The notes under the pieces were generated by a model that saw only the letters and a program-made list of their open reading frames with translations, searched no databases and was not told the origin of the DNA. A DNA stretch of 46,757 nt from Nanobdellati archaeon (lineage in GTDB: Archaea; Nanobdellota; Nanobdellia; Woesearchaeales; JAADFO01), in assembly GCA_013152815.1 (NCBI GenBank), contig JAADFO010000063.1, forward strand, positions 1 to 46,757, written 5' to 3'. Below, one piece after another: positions 9,384 through 19,283 of the stretch (positions within the stretch are counted from its first letter, which is position 1; each line of letters opens with the position of its first letter). Both the position numbers and the translations under genes were made by a program.

Positions 9384-9998
9384 TCATATGATGCCATAGA
9401 GTCCGTAGAGTATCCTGTCTGCGAGGAGATAGACGTCTGCCTGGTCCCTTGCTGTCGCGATGATGCAGTCGCCCTGCTCTTTGAGGAGCGTCTCGTTGCC
9501 GCCTCTGAAGAGCAGTACCGGCGTTGTGCTGGTGGCATTCTCACAGGTTATCACCTTCTGGCCGTAGGTGTTGGGGAACGCCATGCCTCCATCGACAAAG
9601 ATGTCAAGGTTCGGCTGCAGGAGCCGCTGGAAGTCATACTGGACCAGGGCCATGTCAGAGATGAAGTCGGAATCGTTATCATAGCTCATCAGGAACATCT
9701 TGGTGTTCTTGAGCCGGGCCACCGGGTCTCCCTGTATCTTGACCTGCGCTGCAGCATCGGGTTCATAGATGAAGTCGAGATTGATGTCGTTCCAGTCGGT
9801 TTCCCAGAAGTTCTTGCTCGGGATGAAAGTGAAGGTGTACCCGTTGTATTCCCTCTTGTTTGCTGACGTGTTGTTCCTCGTGACCAGAAAGCCCGCGATG
9901 GAGAGTACCATGATCATGACGATGAATATCGATACTGCGTTCTTTTTGGAGAATAATTTCGATTCTTCCGGACGTCCGCGTCGTCGCATGGGAATCAA
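9384..9998 (-). CDS. Membrane-anchored hypothetical protein; paralogue of 8560..9357
   Basis: TM 'VSIFIVMIMVLSIAGFLV', C-terminal 'KVITCENATSTTPVLLF...DCIIATA..ADVYLLADRILYGLYGII'. Confidence 0.6.
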   Translation of the reverse strand: MIPMRRRGRPEESKLFSKKNAVSIFIVMIMVLSIAGFLVTRNNTSANKREYNGYTFTFIPSKNFWETDWNDINLDFIYEPDAAAQVKIQGDPVARLKNTKMFLMSYDNDSDFISDMALVQYDFQRLLQPNLDIFVDGGMAFPNTYGQKVITCENATSTTPVLLFRGGNETLLKEQGDCIIATARDQADVYLLADRILYGLYGII

Positions 9999-10058
9999 AA
10001 GCCCCGGGCTCTTTATAATCTTTACGGTCAGGGACGGGGCTCTTGGGCGTCCTCAGTA

Positions 10059-10152
10059 TATATCGATTACGATATGCTGGAGAAGATACATCTGTATCGA
10101 TATATTCTTTTACCGATATATTTATATAGATATAACGATAACGACATATCGG
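10059..10152. promoter_or_regulatory. AT-rich intergenic block with repeated CGATAT/ATATCG elements, including an inverted repeat CCGATAT-26nt-ATATCGG
   Basis: TATCGATA at 10095-10102; CCGATAT 10113-10119 / ATATCGG 10146-10152. Confidence 0.6.
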
Positions 10153-10207
10153 CTCTGGATGTCTCTCCCGGGAGATCCGTCCCTTCAACCGGTCGCCCCG
10201 CTCTTAT

Positions 10208-10244
10208 TTACACAATTACACAAAATTACACAGAAATTTACATA
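10208..10244. repeat. Four TTACA(C/T)A direct repeats immediately upstream of the padR start codon
   Basis: TTACACA at 10208, 10216, 10226; TTACATA at 10238; ATG at 10247. Confidence 0.9.
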
Positions 10245-10246
10245 AA

Positions 10247-10771
10247 ATGGCAAAAGGACATCTGAAATATGCATTGCTGAAGTGCCTCTCCCAGGAGCCG
10301 CTCTCGGGCTACGGGCTGATGAAGAAGATAGAGGCCAAGGCCGGCGCATGGCATCCCAACTGGCGGCCCAGCTTCGGTTCGATCTATCCTCATCTGAAGA
10401 CGATGCAGGAAGAAGGGCTCCTGAAGAGCAAGAAAAAAGGCAGGAGCATCGTCTATGAACTCACTCCTCCGGGAAGAGCCGCCCTTGACGTCCTTTCCCG
10501 CGAGCAGAAAGGCCTTTTCATGGAACTCATGGCCCGGATGAAGGTCTTCTACAATACCGACGATCATTTCGATACGAAGGCGCTGAAGATCTGGGAGCTG
10601 GTGATGCAGGGAGACGATCCCTTCAGCGAGATCAACGACCATATCATCCGCTTCAAGAAAGCCATGTTCGACCTTGCCGACAAGAACATCATCAAGAAGA
10701 ACAAGAAGGAGATAACAGCGATCCTGGAGACCGCGACCAGAGGGATGGAGTCCATCAGGAGACGCAGCTGA
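10247..10771 (+). CDS. PadR family transcriptional regulator
   Basis: 'LKYALLKCLSQEPLSGYGLMKKIEAKAG.WHPNWRPSFGSIYPHLKTMQEEGLLKS'. Confidence 0.9.
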   Translation: MAKGHLKYALLKCLSQEPLSGYGLMKKIEAKAGAWHPNWRPSFGSIYPHLKTMQEEGLLKSKKKGRSIVYELTPPGRAALDVLSREQKGLFMELMARMKVFYNTDDHFDTKALKIWELVMQGDDPFSEINDHIIRFKKAMFDLADKNIIKKNKKEITAILETATRGMESIRRRS

Positions 10772-10816
10772 ACGACAAGCAGAAGAACATCGACCACCAA
10801 CAAATTATCGACTACC

Positions 10817-11593
10817 ATGAGCAAAACAAACAAAGATATCCTCATCAGGCTGCAGAACGTCTGGAAGACCTACACCATGGGGGCGAACAAGGTGCATGCC
10901 CTCCGGAACATGAACTTCGAGGCGAAACGGGGAGAGTTCGTCGCCATCATGGGCCCTTCGGGGTCAGGGAAGAGCACCATGGTCAACCTGGTCGGCTGTC
11001 TGGACATCCCCACCAAGGGAGAGATCTTTCTCAAGCACCAGAACATCGCGCACCTCTCTGAATCCAAGCTGGCCCAGATACGAGGGCAGACCATCGGCTT
11101 CATCTTCCAGCAGTTCAATCTCATCCCCACCATCAGCGCCCTCGAGAACGTCATGCTGCCCATGACCTTCCAGAACATGGTCCGGAGCGAACGGGAGAAG
11201 CGGGCGGCGAAGCTCCTCGACCTCGTCGGGCTCGGCGACCGGCTGCACCATCGTCCCACTGAACTTTCAGGAGGTCAGCAGCAACGGGTGGCCATCGCAA
11301 GAAGCCTCTCCAATGACCCTGAGCTCATCCTTGCCGACGAACCGACCGGGAACCTGGACAGCAAGACCGGGGTGAATGTCATGTCCTTCCTCGAGAAGCT
11401 CAACCGGGAGCAGGGCAAGACCATCGTCATGGTGACCCATGACGAAAAGCTGTCTCATATCGCAGAACGGGTCGCCCATCTCATGGACGGACAGATCATC
11501 AACGAGACCAGGCCGACAGCAAAGGAACGCAGGCAGAGCTTCCTGCACAGCGGTCTTGCACCAAAGGAAAGTTCCATCTCAAAGAAGTCATGA
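10817..11593 (+). CDS. ABC transporter ATP-binding protein (MacB/LolD type)
   Basis: Walker A '[12 protein letters not shown]', signature '[15 protein letters not shown]', Walker B '[16 protein letters not shown]'. Confidence 0.97.
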   Translation: MSKTNKDILIRLQNVWKTYTMGANKVHALRNMNFEAKRGEFVAIMGPSGSGKSTMVNLVGCLDIPTKGEIFLKHQNIAHLSESKLAQIRGQTIGFIFQQFNLIPTISALENVMLPMTFQNMVRSEREKRAAKLLDLVGLGDRLHHRPTELSGGQQQRVAIARSLSNDPELILADEPTGNLDSKTGVNVMSFLEKLNREQGKTIVMVTHDEKLSHIAERVAHLMDGQIINETRPTAKERRQSFLHSGLAPKESSISKKS

Positions 11594-11719
11594 TCACTAT
11601 ATGCTATATATGCACATATATGCCTGCGTCGTGAACCGAATTAGGATGAATAATCGAGGATGATACCCATGAACACAAAAAGACAGACCGGGAAAGGAAA
11701 CAACAGAAAGGTGGTGCAC

Positions 11720-13018
11720 ATGAAAAAGAGCATGCTTATGATTCTTCTTGTCTTTGGCTTGGCTTTCGGACTTGCTGCCAATGCCATGGCCGCGGGAAGC
11801 GGCGAAGTGGTGGACTCCTACAGGATCAAGGTGAGCCTCCTTAACCAGGACCCCGACCCTGTAAACCAGGGAAATTTCGTCGATCTCCGTTTCAAGTTCG
11901 AGAACTACGGGCTGAGGGAAGCGGAGAATATCGAAGTCCGTCTCCCTGATCAGGGACCCTTCAGCATGGTACGGGAGGCAGACCGCCTCCAGGAAGTAGG
12001 GACCCTCACCGGCCGGCAGACCGAGGTGGACGGAAAGGTCATCAAGTATCGGGTCAATGTGGCGAACAATGCCGGCGAAGGGGACTACGATGTCAACATC
12101 CAGTACCGTATCGATGGCGGCGCATGGCAGGAACCGTCTCCCTTCACGGTCACGGTGCGACAGACCCGGCCACAGCTCGCTGTCCTCAAGGCAGTCACCG
12201 AACCAGGACGAGTTGTACCTGGCCAGGATGCGACCCTCACGCTCACTCTCGAGAACATGGCCGAGAAGGATTTTAAGGATGTGCGGGTCACCTTCCAGGT
12301 GGTCTCGTTCACGACCACGACGACAACCATCTCCAAGGAAGAGCTGCCCTTCTCTCCTCTGGGGACCACCAACGAGCTCATCGTAGGGACCATGCCCCGA
12401 AGATCGCAGAAAGAGGTCGCCTTCTCCTTCACGACCGACCCCACCGCAGACATCACGGTCTACAAGCTGCCGGTGCTCATCTCCTATGCCGACTATTTCG
12501 GGAACAACTACTCCACCACCCAGTATACCACCATCGTCCTGGAAGCGAAACCAGAACTCTCGGTCACCGTGGACAGCAGCGATCTCAGCAAGCCCGGACA
12601 GAAAGGGGACATCACCCTCAAGTTCGTCAACCGGGGCATCGAGGACATCAAGTTCCTCACGGCCGATCTTCATGACGATGATCATCTCACCGTGCTCTCC
12701 TCCAACGAGGTCTATGTGGGAAACATCGATTCAGACGACTACGAGACCGCAGATTTCACGGTCTATCTGAAAGACGGCTGCTGCGAGGACGGCACCTTCT
12801 CCCTGCCGCTCTCCATCCGGTTCCGTGACGGTTCCAATCGGGCATATGCCGATGAGCCGAAGGATGTCAATCTTCGCATCTACACCGAAGAGCAGCAGGA
12901 GCGGTTCGGCATCCAGCAGAGCAGCAGTTCGGTAGGGATCATCATCGTCGTCCTCATCGTCGTCCTCGGTCTTTTTGTCTATCTCTACCTGAGAAGACGG
13001 AAAAAGAAGAAGAAGTGA
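11720..13018 (+). CDS. Secreted CARDB/NEW3-like repeat protein with signal peptide and C-terminal TM anchor
   Basis: Signal 'MKKSMLMILLVFGLAFGLAANAMAA'; repeated 'NFVDLRFKFENYGLREAENIEVRL' Ig-like segments; C-terminal 'IIIVVLIVVLGLFVYLYLRRRKKKKK'. Confidence 0.75.
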   Translation: MKKSMLMILLVFGLAFGLAANAMAAGSGEVVDSYRIKVSLLNQDPDPVNQGNFVDLRFKFENYGLREAENIEVRLPDQGPFSMVREADRLQEVGTLTGRQTEVDGKVIKYRVNVANNAGEGDYDVNIQYRIDGGAWQEPSPFTVTVRQTRPQLAVLKAVTEPGRVVPGQDATLTLTLENMAEKDFKDVRVTFQVVSFTTTTTTISKEELPFSPLGTTNELIVGTMPRRSQKEVAFSFTTDPTADITVYKLPVLISYADYFGNNYSTTQYTTIVLEAKPELSVTVDSSDLSKPGQKGDITLKFVNRGIEDIKFLTADLHDDDHLTVLSSNEVYVGNIDSDDYETADFTVYLKDGCCEDGTFSLPLSIRFRDGSNRAYADEPKDVNLRIYTEEQQERFGIQQSSSSVGIIIVVLIVVLGLFVYLYLRRRKKKKK

Positions 13019-13081
13019 ACCCATCCTTTTTCCATGTTGCCTGCCCGGCGTCAAGACGGCCAGGAACACGATGGACCTCCC

Positions 13082-14305
13082 ATGATAAAGGACTACTTCC
13101 GGTTGGCGGTGAACGCTCTTCTCCAGCGCAAGCTCCGGTCCTATCTCACCATGATCGGCGTCTTCATCGGGATCGCAGCCGTCGTCTCCCTCATAGGTCT
13201 CGGTGCAGGTCTGCAGAACGCCATCATGGGCCAGTTCGGCAGCTTCTCTCCCGATGTGTTGAGCATACAGGCCGGAGGGGTCCAGGTGGGTCCTCCCGGA
13301 AGCGGCGCTGTCACGCCTCTGACCAGGGATGATGCCGATGCCTTGCAGTCGGTGAAGGGAGTGAAGCTCATCATCCCACGGATGATCCGGACAGCAGAGA
13401 TGACCTTCAACGGCAGGTCACAGTACAATCTTGTCGCTTCCATGGTCAGCGGAGATGCCCGGAAGGAGATAGAACGGGTCCTCCAGCTGGAGATCGCCGA
13501 GGGACGGGCCCTCAAGGACAGCGACCGGAACAAGGTCGTCCTGGGCGCTAATTTCGCCGAGTCCGGCAACGGCTTCGGGAAGACCATCAGTCCCGGACAA
13601 CGGGTGTCGATCAAAGGAAAACTCTTCGAGGTGGTCGGCATCAGCAAGAAGCGGGGCAGTTTCATCTTCGACAACATCGTGCTGATGAACGAAGGGCCCA
13701 TGATGTCGCTTTTCGACGACCACACCAAGGTCGATATCATCGCTGTCGTGGTCAGTGACCAGAATGAGATCGACAGGGTCCAGGCACGCCTCGAGAAGAA
13801 GATGCGGCAGTTGCGCAAGGTCAAGGTCGGTGAAGAAGACTTCGAGGTCACCTCTCCCCAGAACACGCTGCGCACCATCGGGGACACGCTCTTCGCCGTC
13901 CAGCTCTTCGTCTATATCATCGCAGGCATCTCGCTCCTGGTGGGTGGCATCGGCATCATGAATACCATGTACACGGCCGTCCTGGAACGGACCAAGGAGA
14001 TCGGCATCATGAAATCCATCGGTGCCCAGAACTACGTCATCTTCACGCTCTACTTCATCGAGTCCGGTCTCATGGGGATCCTGGGCGGCATCATCGGCAT
14101 CCTTCTCGGCATGGGCCTCGCTTCTGGCCTCGCTTTCGTGGGACGGATGGCCCTGGGTTCAAACCTCATCCAGGCATCATTCTCCCCCTTCATCCTGTTC
14201 GGTGCGCTGCTCTTCTCCTTCCTGCTGGGAAGCGTCGCAGGCCTCACCCCTGCTCTGGGTGCAGCGAAGATGAATCCGGTCAATGCGCTGAGGTATGCGA
14301 AATGA
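13082..14305 (+). CDS. ABC transporter permease (MacB/FtsX family)
   Basis: 'LRSYLTMIGVFIGIAAVVSLIGLG', 'GGIGIMNTMYTAVLERTKEIGIMKSIGAQN'. Confidence 0.93.
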   Translation: MIKDYFRLAVNALLQRKLRSYLTMIGVFIGIAAVVSLIGLGAGLQNAIMGQFGSFSPDVLSIQAGGVQVGPPGSGAVTPLTRDDADALQSVKGVKLIIPRMIRTAEMTFNGRSQYNLVASMVSGDARKEIERVLQLEIAEGRALKDSDRNKVVLGANFAESGNGFGKTISPGQRVSIKGKLFEVVGISKKRGSFIFDNIVLMNEGPMMSLFDDHTKVDIIAVVVSDQNEIDRVQARLEKKMRQLRKVKVGEEDFEVTSPQNTLRTIGDTLFAVQLFVYIIAGISLLVGGIGIMNTMYTAVLERTKEIGIMKSIGAQNYVIFTLYFIESGLMGILGGIIGILLGMGLASGLAFVGRMALGSNLIQASFSPFILFGALLFSFLLGSVAGLTPALGAAKMNPVNALRYAK

Positions 14306-15516
14306 TACGGGACATCATCACCTATGCGGTGAACAACCTCAGGAACAGGAAGATGCGGAGCTGGCTCACGGTGCTCTCCATCCTCATCGGCATCGCGGCG
14401 ATCTTCACCCTGGTCAGTTTCGGTCAGGGCCTCTCGAGCTATGTGAACGGCCTGGCATCCAAGATGGGCACAGACAAGATCATCGCCCTCTCCAGCAAAT
14501 CCCTGACCAGCGGCATCAACGAGGAGCTCTTCTTCACCCAGGACGAGGTCAATCTCCTGGGCAAGGTCAAGGGGGTCGCCGAGCTCAGCCCGAACTATCT
14601 CAAAGGGGTCCAGGTCACCAAGGACAAGAAGGTGGTCTATTCCTTCGGCATCGGCATGAGCACGGGAAAGGACCGTCGGCTTGTGGAAGAGGTCTTCACC
14701 GTCGATATCATCCGGGGGAGGGCCCTCAAGACAGGGGACCGGAACAAGGTCGTCCTGGGATACAACTATCTGGTCCCCGACAAGATATTCAAGAAGCCGG
14801 TCAAGGTCGGAGACAAGCTGGACATCAACGGCAGGCTGTTCGAGGTGGTGGGCTTCTTCGACGAGCTGGGCAATCCCTCCGATGACCGGAACGTCTATTT
14901 CACCTATGCAGGTTTCGAGTCGCTCTTCCCTGACCTCAAGGACCGCTACTACCAGATCATCATGCGTTCCTCCGCCGACACGGTCCCTGCGACGGTGGCT
15001 GCGCGGGCCAAGGAGAAACTGAGAAAATACCGTGGCCTCAAGGAAGGCGAGGAGAATTTCGACATCCAGACCTTTGAGCAGGCGCTCCAGACCTTCACCA
15101 GCATCATCACGGTCATCAACAGCATCCTCCTCCTCATCGCGCTGGTCTCGCTCATCATCGCCGGCGTCAACATCATGAACACCATGTACACGGCCGTCCT
15201 GGAACGGACCAAAGAGATAGGCATCATGAAAGCGGTCGGTGCGCAGAACAAGGACATCCTGGTCATCGTCGTCGTCGAGTCCAGCCTTCTCGGTGTCATC
15301 GGAGGCATCATCGGGGTGATGCTCGGCTGGGGAATCTCTTCCCTCGGCGGGAAGATCGCCGCCGGCGCCGGCTATGCTCTCCTCAGTCCTGTCTTTCCCC
15401 TCTGGCTCATCCTCGGCTGCATCTTCTTCGGAGGAGGCATCGGCGCCCTGGCAGGCTATTTCCCTGCGCGGTCCGCTTCCCGGCTCAGGCCGGTGGACAG
15501 CCTACGCTATGAGTGA
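14302..15516 (+). CDS. ABC transporter permease (MacB/FtsX family), second copy
   Basis: 'NRKMRSWLTVLSILIGIAAIFTLVSFG', 'IMNTMYTAVLERTKEIGIMKAVGAQN'; ATGA overlap with the upstream permease. Confidence 0.93.
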   Translation: MIRDIITYAVNNLRNRKMRSWLTVLSILIGIAAIFTLVSFGQGLSSYVNGLASKMGTDKIIALSSKSLTSGINEELFFTQDEVNLLGKVKGVAELSPNYLKGVQVTKDKKVVYSFGIGMSTGKDRRLVEEVFTVDIIRGRALKTGDRNKVVLGYNYLVPDKIFKKPVKVGDKLDINGRLFEVVGFFDELGNPSDDRNVYFTYAGFESLFPDLKDRYYQIIMRSSADTVPATVAARAKEKLRKYRGLKEGEENFDIQTFEQALQTFTSIITVINSILLLIALVSLIIAGVNIMNTMYTAVLERTKEIGIMKAVGAQNKDILVIVVVESSLLGVIGGIIGVMLGWGISSLGGKIAAGAGYALLSPVFPLWLILGCIFFGGGIGALAGYFPARSASRLRPVDSLRYE

Positions 15517-15574
15517 ACCGCACCCTTCCTCTCCCCCCCACCTGCCCACAGGCGTTCGTCCTTCCTTCCTGTTC

Positions 15575-15611
15575 CTGGTTTCATCATTCTTCTGGTCTCA
15601 TCATTCTTCTG
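15575..15611. repeat. 17-bp tandem duplication (CTGGTYTCATCATTCTT, ~2.2 copies)
   Basis: Direct reading of the sequence. Confidence 0.95.
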
Positions 15612-15681
15612 CAACCCCTGCTTGGTCCAACCTATACTCTGTCTCAACAATCTATATTAATGGAGAGGGCTCTGCCGCTCC

Positions 15682-15885
15682 ATGGGACAGACACATTGGG
15701 GGTGGATAGCATGGTTCCTCATCATCGCCTCATGGACCTATTCCCCGATGGTGGCGCCGGCAGGTGTCTTCTCCCCATTCATCCTGGGGCTTCCCTTCAC
15801 CCTGTTCTGGTGGATGGTCCTCACCCTCATCCTCCTCGTCAGCGTCATCCTTTTCGCGAACAGAGCATTCGGTGATGGCCGATGA
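15682..15885 (+). CDS. Small DUF3311-like membrane protein
   Basis: Two TM segments; 4-nt overlap with the downstream SSS symporter, the usual context of DUF3311. Confidence 0.7.
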   Translation: MGQTHWGWIAWFLIIASWTYSPMVAPAGVFSPFILGLPFTLFWWMVLTLILLVSVILFANRAFGDGR

Positions 15886-17336
15886 ACCTCCTCGCCCTGG
15901 GCCTTCTCCTGGCATATCTCCTGGTTCTTTTGGTCTTCGCCTACTATGGATTCCGGCGCCGGGAGGATACACTTGAAGATTTCTTCGTCGGCAGAAGGGA
16001 GATAGGGAAATTCGTCGCCTTCATGACATTCTCCGCGACCCTCTTCTCCTCCTTCACCCTCGTCGGCATGCCCGGGTTCTTCTACACCCACGGCATCGGC
16101 TCATGGGTCTTCATCGCCTTCGCCGACGTCTTCATGGCAGTGATGATATGGTTCTTCGGGTACCGTATATGGGCCCTGGGCAAGAAGTTCCGCTACATCA
16201 CGCCGACAGAATTCCTCAGGGACCGTTTCGACAGCAACAGTGTCATGATCATCGCAGGGCTGATAGGCATCCTCTTCCTCCTGCCCTACATCTCCATCCA
16301 GCTGGTGGGCGCGTCCATCCTGCTCTCCACGGCGGGATTGCCTTCGCTCATCGGCTCTCTCGGTTTCGTCCTCGTCATCCTCGTCTATTCTGAGTTCGGC
16401 GGCATGAGGACCGTCGCCTGGACCGATGCCTTCCAGGGAAGTCTTTTCCTCCTCATCGGCCTTCTCATCGGCGGCCTGTTCCTCGCCTGGCACCCCGGCA
16501 ACCTGTTCCTCGACGTCCTTCGGGTGGACCCAGCGCTCCTCTCTGTGCCTGGCCCGGCAGGCCTGTTCACCTATCCCATGATGATATCGTTCTTCATCAT
16601 GATCATCTTCATGCCCGCGACCCAGCCTCAGCTCACCGTGCGGTTCTTCCTCCCGAAATCGAAGAAGGTCCTCAAGACCATGATGATCGCCTCTCCCATC
16701 TTCGCCTTCCTGGCCATGCTGCCCACCCTGGTCATAGGCTTGGGGGCAAGACTCATCGACCCTGCGCTGGCATCAGGCGACCTTGCCCTGCCGACCGTCC
16801 TCACGGTCCTTCCCGGCTTTGTCGTCGCCCTCGCCCTCATCTCGGTCATCGCCTCTTCCATGTCGACGGTGGACTCCCAGATCCTTGTCCTGAGCTCCAT
16901 CATAACAAAGGACCTCTTCGTCAATCTCCGGAAGAAGAAGATAAGCAGGAAAGCCAGGATGTGGATAGCACGCCTTTCCATGTTCCTGCTTCTCGGAGCA
17001 GCGTTTCTCATCTCGGTGAAGCCGCCCAAGCTCATCGTGACCCTCTCCATCCTCTCCTTCGCCGGGACCCTGCAGCTTCTTCCCGCCATGATGGGTGCAT
17101 TGTTCTGGAGAAGGACCACCAAATGGGGGGCTCTAGCGAGCATGGTGGTCGGTGTTGCGGTGCTTTCTCTGGCCCAGTGGGGCGGTTGGAGACCCTGGTT
17201 CGGCTTCCATGGCGCCATCTGGGGACTTGCGTTCGGTATGCTTGCTCTTGTCCTGGTGAGTCTCGTCACCAGACCACCGACAAGGAACGGCAGGAAGGTC
17301 GTCGCTTTCCTGGAGAAGGAGTTCGGCATGCTGTGA
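15882..17336 (+). CDS. Sodium:solute symporter (SSS) family protein
   Basis: 'DFFVGRREIGKFVAFMTFSATLFSSFTLVGMPGFFYTHG', 'VIASSMSTVDSQILVLSSIITKDL'. Confidence 0.92.
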   Translation: MNLLALGLLLAYLLVLLVFAYYGFRRREDTLEDFFVGRREIGKFVAFMTFSATLFSSFTLVGMPGFFYTHGIGSWVFIAFADVFMAVMIWFFGYRIWALGKKFRYITPTEFLRDRFDSNSVMIIAGLIGILFLLPYISIQLVGASILLSTAGLPSLIGSLGFVLVILVYSEFGGMRTVAWTDAFQGSLFLLIGLLIGGLFLAWHPGNLFLDVLRVDPALLSVPGPAGLFTYPMMISFFIMIIFMPATQPQLTVRFFLPKSKKVLKTMMIASPIFAFLAMLPTLVIGLGARLIDPALASGDLALPTVLTVLPGFVVALALISVIASSMSTVDSQILVLSSIITKDLFVNLRKKKISRKARMWIARLSMFLLLGAAFLISVKPPKLIVTLSILSFAGTLQLLPAMMGALFWRRTTKWGALASMVVGVAVLSLAQWGGWRPWFGFHGAIWGLAFGMLALVLVSLVTRPPTRNGRKVVAFLEKEFGML

Positions 17337-17361
17337 TACTGCTGTGGTGTGTTGGACTTAT

Positions 17362-18384
17362 TCAGGTGCGGATCCCTCTTCGCCCTGTCTTCTTTCCCTT
17401 CCCGTCCTTTTCTTCTTGTCCCTGTTCCCCTTTCATCATCCCTTTCCTCTTCCGCATGTTATGAAGATAGTTCTCTGTCCTCTTCCTGACCTTCTCCCTT
17501 CGTGCCTCGTCGACATCCAGCGATGCGATGATGTCCTGGACCTCCTGGTCATCGATGCGGAGGAAGGTGCTCTGGAAGTCGACGCCTGCCTCGCCGACGA
17601 GCCGGTGGTAGGCTTCTGCTTTTCGGGAGCCAAAGTACTTGATGGCCTGGAACTTGGTCAGCCCGTCGGCCCCTGCCTCCAGCAGGGCAGGGATCTCCTC
17701 TATCCGGTCCGACCAGGAGCCTGCGATGATGTCCAGGTCAGGAAAGGCCTTCCTGGTCTCCTGTATCCATCGGCAGTAGTATTTGGTGGCAGGTCCTTCA
17801 CCGAAGGGCGTCCCGGGGTGGGGGATGAGACGATAGAACGTGATGCGGTCGACGGCATGCTTCCTGATGAACTCCAGCAGCAGGGGAATGTCCTCTTCGG
17901 TCTCCCCGAGGCCGACGATGAGGGTCATGGCCTTCCGGAGACCCAGCCGGTCGCAGAGGCCGAACATCCTCTTTACCTCAGCAAGCGGCTTGTCCGGACA
18001 GACCTGATCATGGATCCTGGGGTTGATGCATTCCACTGTCCCGGTCATCCCCTGCACATAGGGCAGGAAGCGTTCCAGCGCATGCTGGTCGAAGATGCCG
18101 AAGTTCAGCCATTGCTTCTCGCCCATGATGCTGCTGACCTGCCTCGTGATGTCCACCAGCTCCTGGATGCTGTGGCTGTGGATGCCTCCCGAGAGGAACT
18201 CTATCTTCCACCCGCAAGCTTTCGCGATGACGGCTTCGGTCAGGATGCTCTCCGGCCGCCTCCTCGCTCTCCTGGGGTCGGTTATCTGCTCCTTGATGGT
18301 CGACATATAACAGAAGGTGCAGGTGGGCCTGGCGCAATACCAGGACAGGAAGATGGCACGCTCGAAGAAGACAGGTCGTCTCAT
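17362..18384 (-). CDS. Radical SAM protein (BioB-like) with CX4CX2C cluster motif
   Basis: 'LSWYCARPTCTFCYMST'; 'LIVGLGETEEDIPLLLEFI'; start at 18384 inferred from the 4-nt overlap with the DUF192 gene. Confidence 0.82.
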   Translation of the reverse strand: MRRPVFFERAIFLSWYCARPTCTFCYMSTIKEQITDPRRARRRPESILTEAVIAKACGWKIEFLSGGIHSHSIQELVDITRQVSSIMGEKQWLNFGIFDQHALERFLPYVQGMTGTVECINPRIHDQVCPDKPLAEVKRMFGLCDRLGLRKAMTLIVGLGETEEDIPLLLEFIRKHAVDRITFYRLIPHPGTPFGEGPATKYYCRWIQETRKAFPDLDIIAGSWSDRIEEIPALLEAGADGLTKFQAIKYFGSRKAEAYHRLVGEAGVDFQSTFLRIDDQEVQDIIASLDVDEARREKVRKRTENYLHNMRKRKGMMKGEQGQEEKDGKGKKTGRRGIRT

Positions 18385-18848
18385 TTTCTTGCCGGAAGAT
18401 ATGTTACGGTATCGTTCTTTTCTATCTGGTGCTTCTCGGTGAAACCTGCGTTCATCTCGATGACATAGCGGGCAGGGACGAGCGAGCGGTAGATGGGACA
18501 GGGGTCTTTCTCGCAGGGCTGCACTTCCCTGAAGATGTCCACGATACGCCAATCCCGGTCGATGAACACCATGTCGAGCGGGATCAGCGTGTTCTTCATC
18601 CAGAATGCTCTCGGCTGCTCATCCTGCCAGACGAAGAGCATGCCTGTGGACTTGTTGAGCTGTTCCCGGAACATGAGTCCCTGCTGCCTGGTCTCTGGCG
18701 TGTCCACCACCTCCAGGGCGATCGTCGCATCCTGTTCTCCATGGAACACCGCCGCGGGTCCTGCGGGACGGTTGCTGCAGGAGGCGATGGTCATCCCGAG
18801 GAGCAGCACCAGCGTCAGGATCAGGAAAGTCCCTGCAGAGCTTTTCAT
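18381..18848 (-). CDS. DUF192 family secreted protein
   Basis: Signal peptide; 'VVDTPETRQQGLMFREQLNKSTGMLFVW..EQPRAFWMKNTLIPLDMVFID'. Confidence 0.9.
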   Translation of the reverse strand: MKSSAGTFLILTLVLLLGMTIASCSNRPAGPAAVFHGEQDATIALEVVDTPETRQQGLMFREQLNKSTGMLFVWQDEQPRAFWMKNTLIPLDMVFIDRDWRIVDIFREVQPCEKDPCPIYRSLVPARYVIEMNAGFTEKHQIEKNDTVTYLPARK

Positions 18849-18927
18849 GGCCTCCTGTATTTGGACAACCTTTATATATGTGTGTGCCCTGGGACCGTTG
18901 ACAGGACCGGTGAGGTGAGTTCATCCC

Positions 18928-19278
18928 ATGGTGACCAAGAAAGACGCCGAGAAAGACAACAGCTTCCTGAACACGCTCAAGGGGATCGTGTCCAGTTCCA
19001 TCGTCAAGAACATGAAGGAACGTTCCGAAGACCTGGTGCATCATGCCCAGGAGATCGCCTACCAGACCGCTGAGAACATGATGGAGAAGCTCTTCTCTGC
19101 CGTCCTCTTCGGTGCGGGTGTGCTGTTCATCATGATAGCCATCACCCTCCTCGTCGTCCAATACCTTGACCTTACGCTCGGCTGGAGTTTCCTCCTCATG
19201 GGACTTCTCCTCCTCGTCATCTCCCTGCTCTTCAAGGGACATATCAGACAGAAAAGATATTATCGTTTCAAGAGGTGA
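18928..19278 (+). CDS. Small membrane protein, phage-holin/Holin-X-like topology
   Basis: Amphipathic N-terminus then two TM segments. Confidence 0.5.
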   Translation: MVTKKDAEKDNSFLNTLKGIVSSSIVKNMKERSEDLVHHAQEIAYQTAENMMEKLFSAVLFGAGVLFIMIAITLLVVQYLDLTLGWSFLLMGLLLLVISLLFKGHIRQKRYYRFKR

Positions 19279-19283
19279 GACCC

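Noticed and set aside
11597-12685. 362-aa minus-strand ORF
   Set aside because: Antisense to the signal-peptide CARDB-like gene, which has SD, signal and TM anchor
17344-18468. 374-aa plus-strand ORF
   Set aside because: Antisense to the radical SAM gene with verified cluster motif
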